A DNA stretch of 29,859 nucleotides from Patescibacteria group bacterium UBA2135 (GTDB taxonomy: Bacteria; Patescibacteriota; Minisyncoccia; Phycocordibacterales; UBA2135), in NCBI GenBank assembly GCA_002327685.1, contig DCXN01000005.1:1-29859 (forward strand), written 5' to 3'. Made by a program: the position numbers and the translations under genes. Positions 6,871 through 14,800 of the stretch are shown here, piece by piece. How positions within the stretch are numbered: the stretch's first letter is position 1; every line of letters begins with the position of its first letter. The notes beneath the pieces were generated by a model. That model was not told the origin of the DNA, ran no database searches, and saw only the letters and a list, made by a program, of their open reading frames with translations.

Positions 6871-7467
6871 ATGACTCTTCAAAAAATTCTTGAATTTGGA
6901 TCAAATTTTGACAACCGCTTTATTCCTGATTATGATGATCTCGGCAGGATTGTTAGTGAATTAAGGAAGGTGGGGAAACGAGTTGTCTTAACACAGGGCG
7001 TGTATGATTTAGTACACGAAGGGCATGCCCTTTATCTCCAAAAAGCTAGGTCCTACGGCGATATTTTAATAGTTGGTGTTGATACTGATGAATTAACACA
7101 GCAAAGAAAAGGGTTGCATCGACCGATTGTGCCGCAGAAGGAGCGGCTCAGTATGCTTTCACATCTTCGCTACGTTGATATCGTAACATTGCGCAATGCC
7201 AAAGATGAGATAGGTGCTCTTATTAAATTAGTATGTCCCGACGTACTTATTACTTCCGCCACAACAAAAGATTTTCCGGAAGAAGATATGAAGGTTTACG
7301 AGTCATGTTGCGGCAACATTATTACACTTCCACCACAGGCTACGATATCTACAACAGCACGCATTCGTAATTTGGAAATCGGCGGCGCTGATCGACTTGC
7401 CGATGAATTACACAAAAGAATTCCTGCTGTCGTAGCAGATGCTCTTAACGCATTGAATAAGGGGTAA
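6871..7467 (+). CDS. HxGH-family nucleotidyltransferase (RfaE/TagD-like)
   Basis: A 198-residue cytidylyl/adenylyltransferase-fold protein. The catalytic motif is VHEGH (H49 to H52), preceded by TQGVYDLVH and followed by SYGDILIVGVDTDE, the signature of the HldE C-terminal/glycerol-3-phosphate cytidylyltransferase group; RPIVPQKERL and ISTTARIRNLE are the conserved Arg-containing and IST-like motifs. Such enzymes activate phosphorylated sugars or alcohols with CTP or ATP; the substrate is not predictable. An upstream in-frame start at 6799 lies inside the inverted repeat, and the conserved fold does not need it, so ATG 6871 is preferred. No good SD is visible. The next gene also has a nucleotidyltransferase-like N terminus. 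Confidence 0.85.
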   Translation: MTLQKILEFGSNFDNRFIPDYDDLGRIVSELRKVGKRVVLTQGVYDLVHEGHALYLQKARSYGDILIVGVDTDELTQQRKGLHRPIVPQKERLSMLSHLRYVDIVTLRNAKDEIGALIKLVCPDVLITSATTKDFPEEDMKVYESCCGNIITLPPQATISTTARIRNLEIGGADRLADELHKRIPAVVADALNALNKG

Positions 7468-7511
7468 TATTCGCGATAGACAATATTGAGCAATATTAAA
7501 TATTTCATATG

Positions 7512-7538
7512 TTCCGACTTGATTAAGGTCGGAATTTT
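7512..7538 (+). terminator. Terminator after the nucleotidyltransferase gene
   Basis: TTCCGAC (7512-7518) pairs with GTCGGAA (7528-7534) followed by TTTT. The right half overlaps the next promoter. Confidence 0.6.
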
Positions 7539-7547
7539 CGCTATACT
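7519..7547 (+). promoter_or_regulatory. Promoter for the deaminase fusion gene
   Basis: TTGATT (7519-7524), 17-nt spacer, TATACT (7542-7547). It overlaps the loop and right arm of the preceding terminator. Confidence 0.5.
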
Positions 7548-7583
7548 CGGGCGAGATAAAGAATACGAAAGGTAACCTTGTTA

Positions 7584-8414
7584 ATGTCGCGTATTATTGT
7601 TGCATATGTTCCCGTCGTACATGCTGGCTATATATCGTTCTTTAAAAAGCACTCCGCTCCACTGTTTGTTTTTGGGGGTGATATTATCAAGTCATTTCCA
7701 CGCATAGATCGTGATCTACGGGCTGTTTCTGCACAAGATGCATGCAAGATGGTTCAATCGCTTAATGTATGTCCGTCTGTCTGTGTTCTTGATCTTGAAA
7801 ATCTTTCTTCTGTCAAACAACATACAGGTCAGATTGTTTTTCCCGATGATGAATTGTCGCGAGCTATTGCTCACGAACATTTTATCGGAGCGAATGTGAT
7901 GTTTGATACTGTATTTTTACGTTGGGACAAAATAGCAGCACTTAGTAAGTTTCCTGTTGCGCCGGATCAAATTATTTCTCAAGAAATTTTTGATCGCATT
8001 TTTATGACATCTGCCTTTAATCATGCTTCTTTGAGTTCTGATTGGTGGCGGAGGGTCGGTGCTGTTGTAATGAAAGATAATGTTGCACTTCTTGTGGCGT
8101 ACAATCGACACTATCCGTCTGAGCAGAGTCCTGGTATTGTTGGTGATCCGCGGGCAAATTTTGATGCTGGTATATCAATCGATATTTCCTCTGCGCTTCA
8201 TGCGGAAAAGATGCTTATCGCGTGCGCCGCGAAAGATGGCATAAATCTTAGTAATGCGTCAATTTACGTGACGACATTTCCATGCCATGATTGTGCGCTC
8301 ATGATTATAGAAGCTGGAATTAAAAAAGTATATTACACTGAAGGATATTCACAGCTAGATGCCGAAGGCACGCTTAAGTCCCGCGGCGTAGAATTGGTCC
8401 GAGTTCAAATGTAA
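7584..8414 (+). CDS. Fusion: nucleotidyltransferase-like N domain + dCMP/cytidine deaminase
   Basis: 276 residues in two parts. The C-terminal part (about 135-276) is a zinc deaminase of the dCMP deaminase/ComEB type: VGAVVMKDN strand, HAE (206-208) with the zinc His and catalytic Glu, and PCHDC (zinc Cys 234 and 237). Such enzymes make dUMP from dCMP, which fits the nearby thyA and folA. The N-terminal part (1-130) has YVPVVHAGYISFF and LFVFGGD, resembling a degenerate HxGH nucleotidyltransferase strand-helix; this is my reading and weak. ATG 7584 is preferred over TTG 7578; a GAAAGG lies about 11 nt upstream. Own promoter and terminator. Confidence 0.8.
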   Translation: MSRIIVAYVPVVHAGYISFFKKHSAPLFVFGGDIIKSFPRIDRDLRAVSAQDACKMVQSLNVCPSVCVLDLENLSSVKQHTGQIVFPDDELSRAIAHEHFIGANVMFDTVFLRWDKIAALSKFPVAPDQIISQEIFDRIFMTSAFNHASLSSDWWRRVGAVVMKDNVALLVAYNRHYPSEQSPGIVGDPRANFDAGISIDISSALHAEKMLIACAAKDGINLSNASIYVTTFPCHDCALMIIEAGIKKVYYTEGYSQLDAEGTLKSRGVELVRVQM

Positions 8415-8416
8415 AA

Positions 8417-8448
8417 CCCCGTTTCTGGCTTTGAAGCGGGGCTTTTTT
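8417..8448 (+). terminator. Intrinsic terminator
   Basis: CCCCGTTTC (8417-8425) pairs with GAAGCGGGG (8433-8441) with one G-U pair, followed by CTTTTTT. Confidence 0.8.
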
Positions 8449-8468
8449 GTTGGCGATACAAATTTTTA

Positions 8469-8918
8469 TTATCCAACTTGTGTGACAATCGGTTTATAAT
8501 TTTTTGCTTCGCGATCTCCGATGATGAGTTGGGCATGAAGATGTTCAACCGATGCTCCGGTGTGTGCAGTACTGCCGAAGCGAAGCATTACCGAACCGCC
8601 CTTGACATTGTGTTTTTTAATGAGCCATTTGTAATGACGAAGAAGCTCAACCCATGCGCTTTCTGATTTCTGTGTAATTGAAATGATATGTTTCCTGTGT
8701 ATTAGGAGAAAATGCATCCGTGCATTTTTATACGGGTACATATTTTCTGTTACCAGCCAATGTTTTCCCCTCCTAAGAATCGGCTTTTTGTGATATGTAA
8801 GTAAATGTTTTGGGCAAAACGGACATACTCCGTCTTTTTCAATTTGCTCAATCACGCGATAGTACTGCCCTTTGCGTGCGTTTTGTATATTAACTTGTTT
8901 TTTTGTTCCTTTTCTCAT
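8469..8918 (-). CDS. HIT-superfamily protein (GalT/Ap4A phosphorylase-like)
   Basis: The 149-residue product carries SVEHLHAQLIIG, the His-x-His-x-Gln form of the histidine triad seen in the galactose-1-phosphate uridylyltransferase/Ap4A phosphorylase branch rather than the HinT form of the 3664 gene. CPFC near the N terminus could bind zinc. WLVTENMYPYKNARMHFLLI is the usual central beta-hairpin. The frame is open to 9032, but that part runs through a repeat motif and the thyA terminator, so ATG 8918 (MRKGTKKQ) is preferred; no clear SD. Nucleotide or nucleotide-sugar phosphate transfer is likely; the substrate is unknown. Confidence 0.8.
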   Translation of the reverse strand: MRKGTKKQVNIQNARKGQYYRVIEQIEKDGVCPFCPKHLLTYHKKPILRRGKHWLVTENMYPYKNARMHFLLIHRKHIISITQKSESAWVELLRHYKWLIKKHNVKGGSVMLRFGSTAHTGASVEHLHAQLIIGDREAKNYKPIVTQVG

Positions 8919-8935
8919 GTTTAGTATCTTTGTAT

Positions 8936-8962
8936 TAGAGCAGGTTTCCCAACATGCTCTAG
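8936..8962. repeat. GCATGTYGGGAAACCT motif, copy upstream of HIT gene
   Basis: On the minus strand the leader of the HIT gene contains GAGCATGTTGGGAAACCTGC, flanked by AGAGCA/TGCTCT that can pair. It matches the ends of the inverted repeat at 6705-6856 and has the same orientation relative to the downstream gene as the 6703 copy. Confidence 0.5.
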
Positions 8963-8990
8963 TTATGATATTTCTTTTTTCTCTTAAAAG

Positions 8991-9019
8991 CAAAAACCGA
9001 CCCCAAGAAATGAGGTCGG
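8991..9019 (-). terminator. Terminator after thyA
   Basis: Read on the minus strand, CCGACC (9019-9014) pairs with GGTCGG (9002-8997), followed by TTTTTG. Confidence 0.7.
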
Positions 9020-9040
9020 CTTCATTTTTCATTAGTAAAT

Positions 9041-9949
9041 CTATACCGCTACTGGAATTTGCATTGATGGATGCGGCTCATAATCCATAATACTAAAATC
9101 ATCTTCTTTGAATTCAAACAAATCGGTTACGTTGGGATCTACAATCAACGTGGGCAGTCTTTTTGCTGCACGTTGAAGCATCTCTCTTACCGCGGGCACC
9201 TGGTCTTCTTCAGGATTAGTACTGGTATAAATATGAGCATCTGAAAAAGAATGAACGAACCGATGCGCTTTAAGTCCCGTTACTTGAGCGATCATAAGCG
9301 TCAGGGCCGCATATTGAATCATGTTTGACGGTACTCCAACCGGAAAGTCGGCAGAACGTTGATACACGTGTAGGGTTAGCTTTTTATCAATGACCCGACA
9401 ATGTATCCATCCATGACATGGCGACACTACGGCTTTTTGATGACCACCGCGTCCGATTAAGTACGGTATCCATGGAGTAACAAAATGGGTGCGTGCCCAT
9501 GGATATTCTTTGATTTGCGTCACAAGGTGCTGAAACTGATTGAACGTAGCGCCGTCTTGCTTGGGAAAATCATGGAATGCGGCGCCGTATGACCCGGGGC
9601 CAAGATCTCCTGACTCAAGACCCATAGATTCACATTTTGCCCTTGTTGCCCACGGTGTCCAGAAATTACATCCTTCTTCCTCAAGCTCAGTGAGGGTTCG
9701 TTTCCCTTTCACAAATGCAAGAATTTCCGCAATCGGTTTTTTCCAAAAGCCGATTTTTCTTTCTGTAATCAGCGGGATTCCATTGGATAAATCAAAATGC
9801 ATGGGGGGTGGAGCAATGTACGTGATTGCTCCAACACCCTGTGCGGTTTCTTGGGCAAGCTCTCCGTGGTCTAAAATATACCCCAAACTCCTCTTGTATT
9901 GTTCATCAGGCACTCGTTCATCGTATGGTCTATACTCAATAGTCGTCAT
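9041..9949 (-). CDS. thyA: Thymidylate synthase, divergent ThyA type
   Basis: Methylates dUMP to dTMP with methylene-tetrahydrofolate. Seen: catalytic Cys178 in VVSPCHGW, YQRSADFPVG (phosphate-binding Arg, residues 196-205), Asn209 in PSNMIQYA (the Asn that selects dUMP over dCMP), DAHIYTSTN, and the C-terminal PHPSMQIPVAV. The folate-side Glu is in IAEILAFV. Two classical phosphate-binding elements look altered: the RTGTG loop is TAQGVG here, and the RR pair is AR. Length is 302 versus 264 for E. coli. Start supported by GGAG 10 nt upstream of ATG and a good promoter. Works with the deaminase fusion and folA. Confidence 0.93.
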   Translation of the reverse strand: MTTIEYRPYDERVPDEQYKRSLGYILDHGELAQETAQGVGAITYIAPPPMHFDLSNGIPLITERKIGFWKKPIAEILAFVKGKRTLTELEEEGCNFWTPWATRAKCESMGLESGDLGPGSYGAAFHDFPKQDGATFNQFQHLVTQIKEYPWARTHFVTPWIPYLIGRGGHQKAVVSPCHGWIHCRVIDKKLTLHVYQRSADFPVGVPSNMIQYAALTLMIAQVTGLKAHRFVHSFSDAHIYTSTNPEEDQVPAVREMLQRAAKRLPTLIVDPNVTDLFEFKEDDFSIMDYEPHPSMQIPVAV

Positions 9950-9983
9950 TTCTTTACTCCAATATCAGTGATTTCTGATGTTT

Positions 9984-10011
9984 AGTATATGAATATTATG
10001 TTAATGGTCAA
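9984..10011 (-). promoter_or_regulatory. Promoter for thyA
   Basis: On the minus strand TTGACC (10011-10006), 16-nt spacer, TATACT (9989-9984). ATCAG...CTGAT (9979-9964) can form a small hairpin at the predicted transcript start. Confidence 0.65.
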
Positions 10012-10082
10012 CCAAATTAATCTTTTGTGTAATTTATTACGATTAATCGTAGCAGTTTCTCTATCTATGGTGGAGTGCTACA

Positions 10083-11753
10083 ATGACAATGACAAGAAAT
10101 ATGCACGAGGAAATTAAAATATTAATACAAAATGCGCTCAAGAATATGGATATTACAGCAAATGATATTCATATTGAACATCCGACAGATTTTTCTCATG
10201 GGGATTATTCAACAAATATTGCAATGCGACATGCCTCACAGGCAAAAAAGAGTCCGAAAGAACTTGCAGAAGAGTTAGTAGGGGAACTCCAAAAAAAGAA
10301 AGGCGACGATATTGATCGTATTGAAATTGCTGGCCCTGGATTTATTAATTTTTATCTCTCAAAATCATTTTTTGCAAAAAACATAGAAGATATTTTAAAA
10401 GAGAAGGGATCGTATGGGAAAGATGAAATCTTAGAAGGAAAAAAAACAATTGTTGAATATACCGATCCAAATCCGTTTAAGGAATTTCACATCGGACATC
10501 TAATGAGTAACTCAATTGGAGAGGCAATTTCACGCATTGTCGAATTTTCTGGCGCGGAAGTAAAACGCGCGAATTGGCAGGGGGATGTAGGGCTTCATGT
10601 AGCAAAAACGATTTGGGGGAAAATAAAAAATCCTAAAATGTCATGGGGAGATGCCTATGCGTATGGTTCGCAACAATATGAGGAAAACAAAAAAGAAATC
10701 AATGAAATAAATAAAAAAATATATGAAAAAAGTGATTCCAAAATCAACCTGCTGTATGAAGAAGGTAAAAAAGAATCTCTTGCAGAATTTGAAAAAATCT
10801 ATAAACAACTTGGCACGAAGTTTGATTTTTATTTTTTTGAAAGCGAAGGTGGTCCAATTGGTTTAGAGATTATTAAGAAGCATAAAAAGATTTTTGAAGA
10901 AAGCGATGGAGCGGTTGTATTTCATGGGGAGAAATTTAACAAAACGCTTCACACGCGAGTATTTATCACGAAAGAGGGGTTGCCAACATATGAAGCAAAA
11001 GAATTGGGGCTTGCGCAGATGAAATATAAAAAATATCCGCATGATATTTCTATCGTAATAACAGGTAATGAAGTTAAAGATTATTTCAGGGTGGTACACA
11101 AAGCTATGGAGCAGACGTTTCCAGAGATAGCAGAGAAAACAAAACATATTCCGCATGGGATGCTACGTCTTCCAAGTGGAAAGATGTCATCTAGAACTGG
11201 TGATGTTATTTCGGTGGAAGATTTGCTTAATGATGTGCGAGAGCGTGTTCTTGAAAAAATGAAAGACTCTGACTTATTGGAGAAAGAAAAAATTGCTGAA
11301 CAGGTTGTTGTTGGCGCAGTTAAGTACTCTATTTTAAAACAAGCGACAGGAAATGATATTGTATTTGATTTTGAAAAATCACTTTCATTTGAAGGAGATT
11401 CTGGCCCATATTTGCAATATACATATGCGCGTACGCATTCAATTATAGAGAAAGCACATGAAAATGATATTGTATCGTCTACTGAATTAGTCACTGAATC
11501 AACCACTGAGATTGAAAAATTACTATATCAATTTCCTGAAATAGTTTTACGTGCACGCGTTGAATATGAGCCACACTACGTAACGACATATCTTACACAA
11601 CTCGCGAGCGCATTTAACAATTTCTACGCACACACGCGCATTATTGACTCTGGTAATAGCGCGCCGCATAGCGTTGCAATCACCGAGGCGACTTCAATTG
11701 TTTTAAAGAATGGATTAGGGCTTTTGGGGATTGAAGCGCCAGAGAAAATGTAA
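10083..11753 (+). CDS. argS: Arginyl-tRNA synthetase
   Basis: Class I synthetase charging tRNA-Arg. The N-terminal additional domain (about 1-110) contains HPTDFSHGDYSTNIA. The Rossmann core has FHIGHLMSN (HIGH at 136-139) and KMSSR (367-371) in GKMSSRTGDVISVEDLL; the C-terminal anticodon-binding domain ends with NGLGLLGIEAPEKM. The 556 residues match the bacterial family. The ATG at 10083 has a GGAG 8 nt upstream, one of the few synthetase or translation genes here with an SD; two further ATGs follow within seven codons. A terminator separates it from ileS. Confidence 0.97.
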   Translation: MTMTRNMHEEIKILIQNALKNMDITANDIHIEHPTDFSHGDYSTNIAMRHASQAKKSPKELAEELVGELQKKKGDDIDRIEIAGPGFINFYLSKSFFAKNIEDILKEKGSYGKDEILEGKKTIVEYTDPNPFKEFHIGHLMSNSIGEAISRIVEFSGAEVKRANWQGDVGLHVAKTIWGKIKNPKMSWGDAYAYGSQQYEENKKEINEINKKIYEKSDSKINLLYEEGKKESLAEFEKIYKQLGTKFDFYFFESEGGPIGLEIIKKHKKIFEESDGAVVFHGEKFNKTLHTRVFITKEGLPTYEAKELGLAQMKYKKYPHDISIVITGNEVKDYFRVVHKAMEQTFPEIAEKTKHIPHGMLRLPSGKMSSRTGDVISVEDLLNDVRERVLEKMKDSDLLEKEKIAEQVVVGAVKYSILKQATGNDIVFDFEKSLSFEGDSGPYLQYTYARTHSIIEKAHENDIVSSTELVTESTTEIEKLLYQFPEIVLRARVEYEPHYVTTYLTQLASAFNNFYAHTRIIDSGNSAPHSVAITEATSIVLKNGLGLLGIEAPEKM

Positions 11754-11796
11754 TTTGATGCTTCTTTTTTGTCTTTGAAGTCATTGAAAAGGAATT

Positions 11797-11827
11797 AACG
11801 CGCGTCAATTTATTGGCGCGCGTTTTT
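11797..11827 (+). terminator. Terminator between argS and ileS
   Basis: AACGCGCG (11797-11804) pairs with CGCGCGTT (11817-11824), extended inward by TCAA/TTGG, followed by a T-run. It shows that the TTG at 11813 is not the ileS start. Confidence 0.8.
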
Positions 11828-11860
11828 GTGTTACTATCAAAAAGCCTTCTATTCATCGTT

Positions 11861-14800
11861 ATGTTACAGGAAAACCAACAACACAAAAGCGTCGTCGCTC
11901 AAAAAGAAGAAGAAATTCTCTCTTTTTGGAATACACATAATATATTCAAAAAATCTCTTGAAAAAAAATCACCCAAGGGTAATTTTGTATTTTACGATGG
12001 CCCTCCGTTTGCTACAGGTTTGCCGCACTACGGACATTTACTTGCAAGTATTATAAAGGATGCTATCCCGCGATATAAAACTATGCGCGGATATCACGTT
12101 AGGAGACAGTGGGGTTGGGACTGTCATGGTCTGCCTATTGAAAATCTTATTGAAAAAGAACTTGGGCTTGAGAAAAAAAAAGATATTGAGAAACTTGGCA
12201 TTGGAGAATTTAATCGTGCGGCGAAAAACAGCGTTTTGCGATATGATTCTGAGTGGAAAAAAATTATTCCTCGTGTTGGCAGGTGGATTGACATGGAGCA
12301 AGGGTACAAGACCATGGATTCGTCGTATACAGAGTCAATTTGGTGGGCGTTTAAGGTTCTTTACGATAAAAAACTTATTTATGAAGGGTATAAATCAATG
12401 CATATTTGCCCGCGATGCGAAACAACCCTTGCCGTATCGGAGGTTTCTATGGGGTATAAAGATATCACTGATATTTCGGTAATAGTAAAATTTGAACTTG
12501 TAGGCGAGCCAGAAACTTATCTTCTTTCGTGGACAACAACACCCTGGACACTTCCGGGGAATGTTGCGTTAGCCGTCAACAAAGATTTTGACTATGTCAA
12601 AATCGGAATCATGAATCATGAACTAGGAATCATGAATTTTTATATTGTCGCCAAAGAGCGACTATCATTGATAAAAGATAAATATGAGGTTGTGGGAGAA
12701 TTTAAAGGCGATGAATTAATCGGAAAAAAATATAAACCGCTCTTTAATTATTACAGCGGTTCCTCTGATCTAAAAAACAGAGAAGACGGATGGAAGATAT
12801 ACGCCGCTCAATTTGTAAACGCCGAAGACGGGACAGGTGTTGTTCATGTAGCGCCCGCATTTGGGGAAGACGATATGGAGTTGGGAGTAAAATACAAACT
12901 CCCTTTCGTTCAACATGTGTTAGTTGACGGGACGTTTGCGTCGGAAGTTTTGGATTTCAAAGGGCTTGCGGTAAAACCAAAACATAACCCGCAAGCAACT
13001 GATATTGAAATTATTAAACATCTCTCACACAATAAACAACTTTTTGGGAAAGAAAAAATCACACACAGTTATCCATTTTGCTGGAGATGTGATACTCCTC
13101 TTTTGAATTATGCTGCTTCGTCATGGTTTGTGAAAGTAACTGCCCTAAAACGCAAATTACTTGATGTGAATAAAAAGGTAAAATGGGTACCTGCCTCCAT
13201 GCAATGTGGTCGTTTTGGTAAATGGTTAGAAGGAGCGCGCGATTGGGCAGTATCACGCTCTCGTTTCTGGGGCGCGCCAATTCCAGTCTGGAGATGTAGT
13301 GCTTGTAAAAAGATGGAAGTAATAGGTTCGGTGGATGACATTAAAAAGAAAACCACCTCCTCTGGAAACACATATATTGTCATGCGCCACGGAGAGGCGC
13401 AGAGCAACAAGGCAGGTTTTGTAAATTCAGAAATTGATGAGGAAAACAGATTAACAGAAGATGGAAAGTTGGAGGTATTAAAAACCGCAAAGATGTTGAA
13501 AAGGAAAAAGATTGACCTCATTTTTTCTTCTCCCATTCCGAGGACCATGGAAACAGCGCGTATTGTTGCTAAAACTATTGGTATTTCTGCCGAACACATT
13601 CTTGTTGATGAGCGCTTGAAAGAAATTCTCGTCGGAAATTTTGAAGGTAAATCTAATGAAGAATATCGTGCATATTTTACCTCAACAAAAGAGCAGTTCA
13701 CGAAACGACCGGAAGGAGGAGAGAACGTGCTTGATATAAAAAAACGAGTTGGTAGTTTTCTTGAGAGTGTTGAATCTAAACATAAAAACAAAAACATATT
13801 ATTTGTTACACACGAATATCCTTCATGGCAGGTTATCTCTGTTGCGGAAGGATGGGGTGTTGACGAGTCAATAAAAGCAAAAGAAGCAAAGGTAAGTTTT
13901 ATAGAGACAGCGCAGTCTGTTTCGTTTTCATACAATAATATTCCAAGAAATATGGAATACGAACTTGATCTTCACCGCCCGTTTGTTGATCATGTTGAAT
14001 TTCCCTGTGTGTGTGGCAAGACGATGAAGCGTATCTTGGAAGTGTTTGATTGTTGGTTTGAATCTGGCTCAATGCCATTTGCTCAATTTCATTATCCGTT
14101 TAAAAATAAAAAAGTTTTCAAAAAAAATTTCCCAGCGCATTTTATTGCGGAGGGACTTGATCAAACGAGAGGATGGTTTTACAACATGCTGGTACTTTCG
14201 GTCGGCTTGTTTGGTAAAACAGCATATCACAATGTAATTGTGAATGGTCTTATTCTGGCTGAAGATGGACAGAAAATGAGTAAAAAACTTAAAAATTATC
14301 CTGATCCTCTGGCTCTCATTGATGTGTATGGATCTGACGCGTTGCGTTATTACTTACTATCGTCTCCAGTTGTGCGCGGGGAAAGCGTTAATTTTTCTGA
14401 AAAAGATGTGCGAGAAGTTATGAATAAAATTATTACACGTTTGCGCAACGTACATGCTTTTTATGAACTTTACAATGATATCAACCTACAACCTACAGCT
14501 TACAACCCACAGCCTAAAAGCACGAACGTCCTTGATCAATGGATTTGCGTGCGCCTTTCTGAACTTATCAATCAAGTAACATATGCAACAGAAAGATATA
14601 TGCTTGACCGTGCGACTCGTCCAATTGGCGAATTTATCGACGACCTTTCAACGTGGTACATACGAAGATCTCGGGAACGTTTTAAGAAAGGCAACAAGGA
14701 CGGCACTTGCGATGCGCTTGCAACAACACGTTTTGTATTAGTTGAACTTTCAAAAATTATTGCTCCTTTTACTCCGTTTATTGCGGATGAAATATATCGT

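Noticed and set aside
11813..11860. Longer ileS with TTG start at 11813
   Set aside because: That start lies inside the argS terminator hairpin; the IleRS homology needs only the ATG at 11861.
13108..13935. 275-codon minus-strand frame opposite the phosphatase part of ileS
   Set aside because: It is the shadow of a strongly coding plus-strand region with clear catalytic motifs; its Ser/Phe-rich composition is typical of antisense frames.
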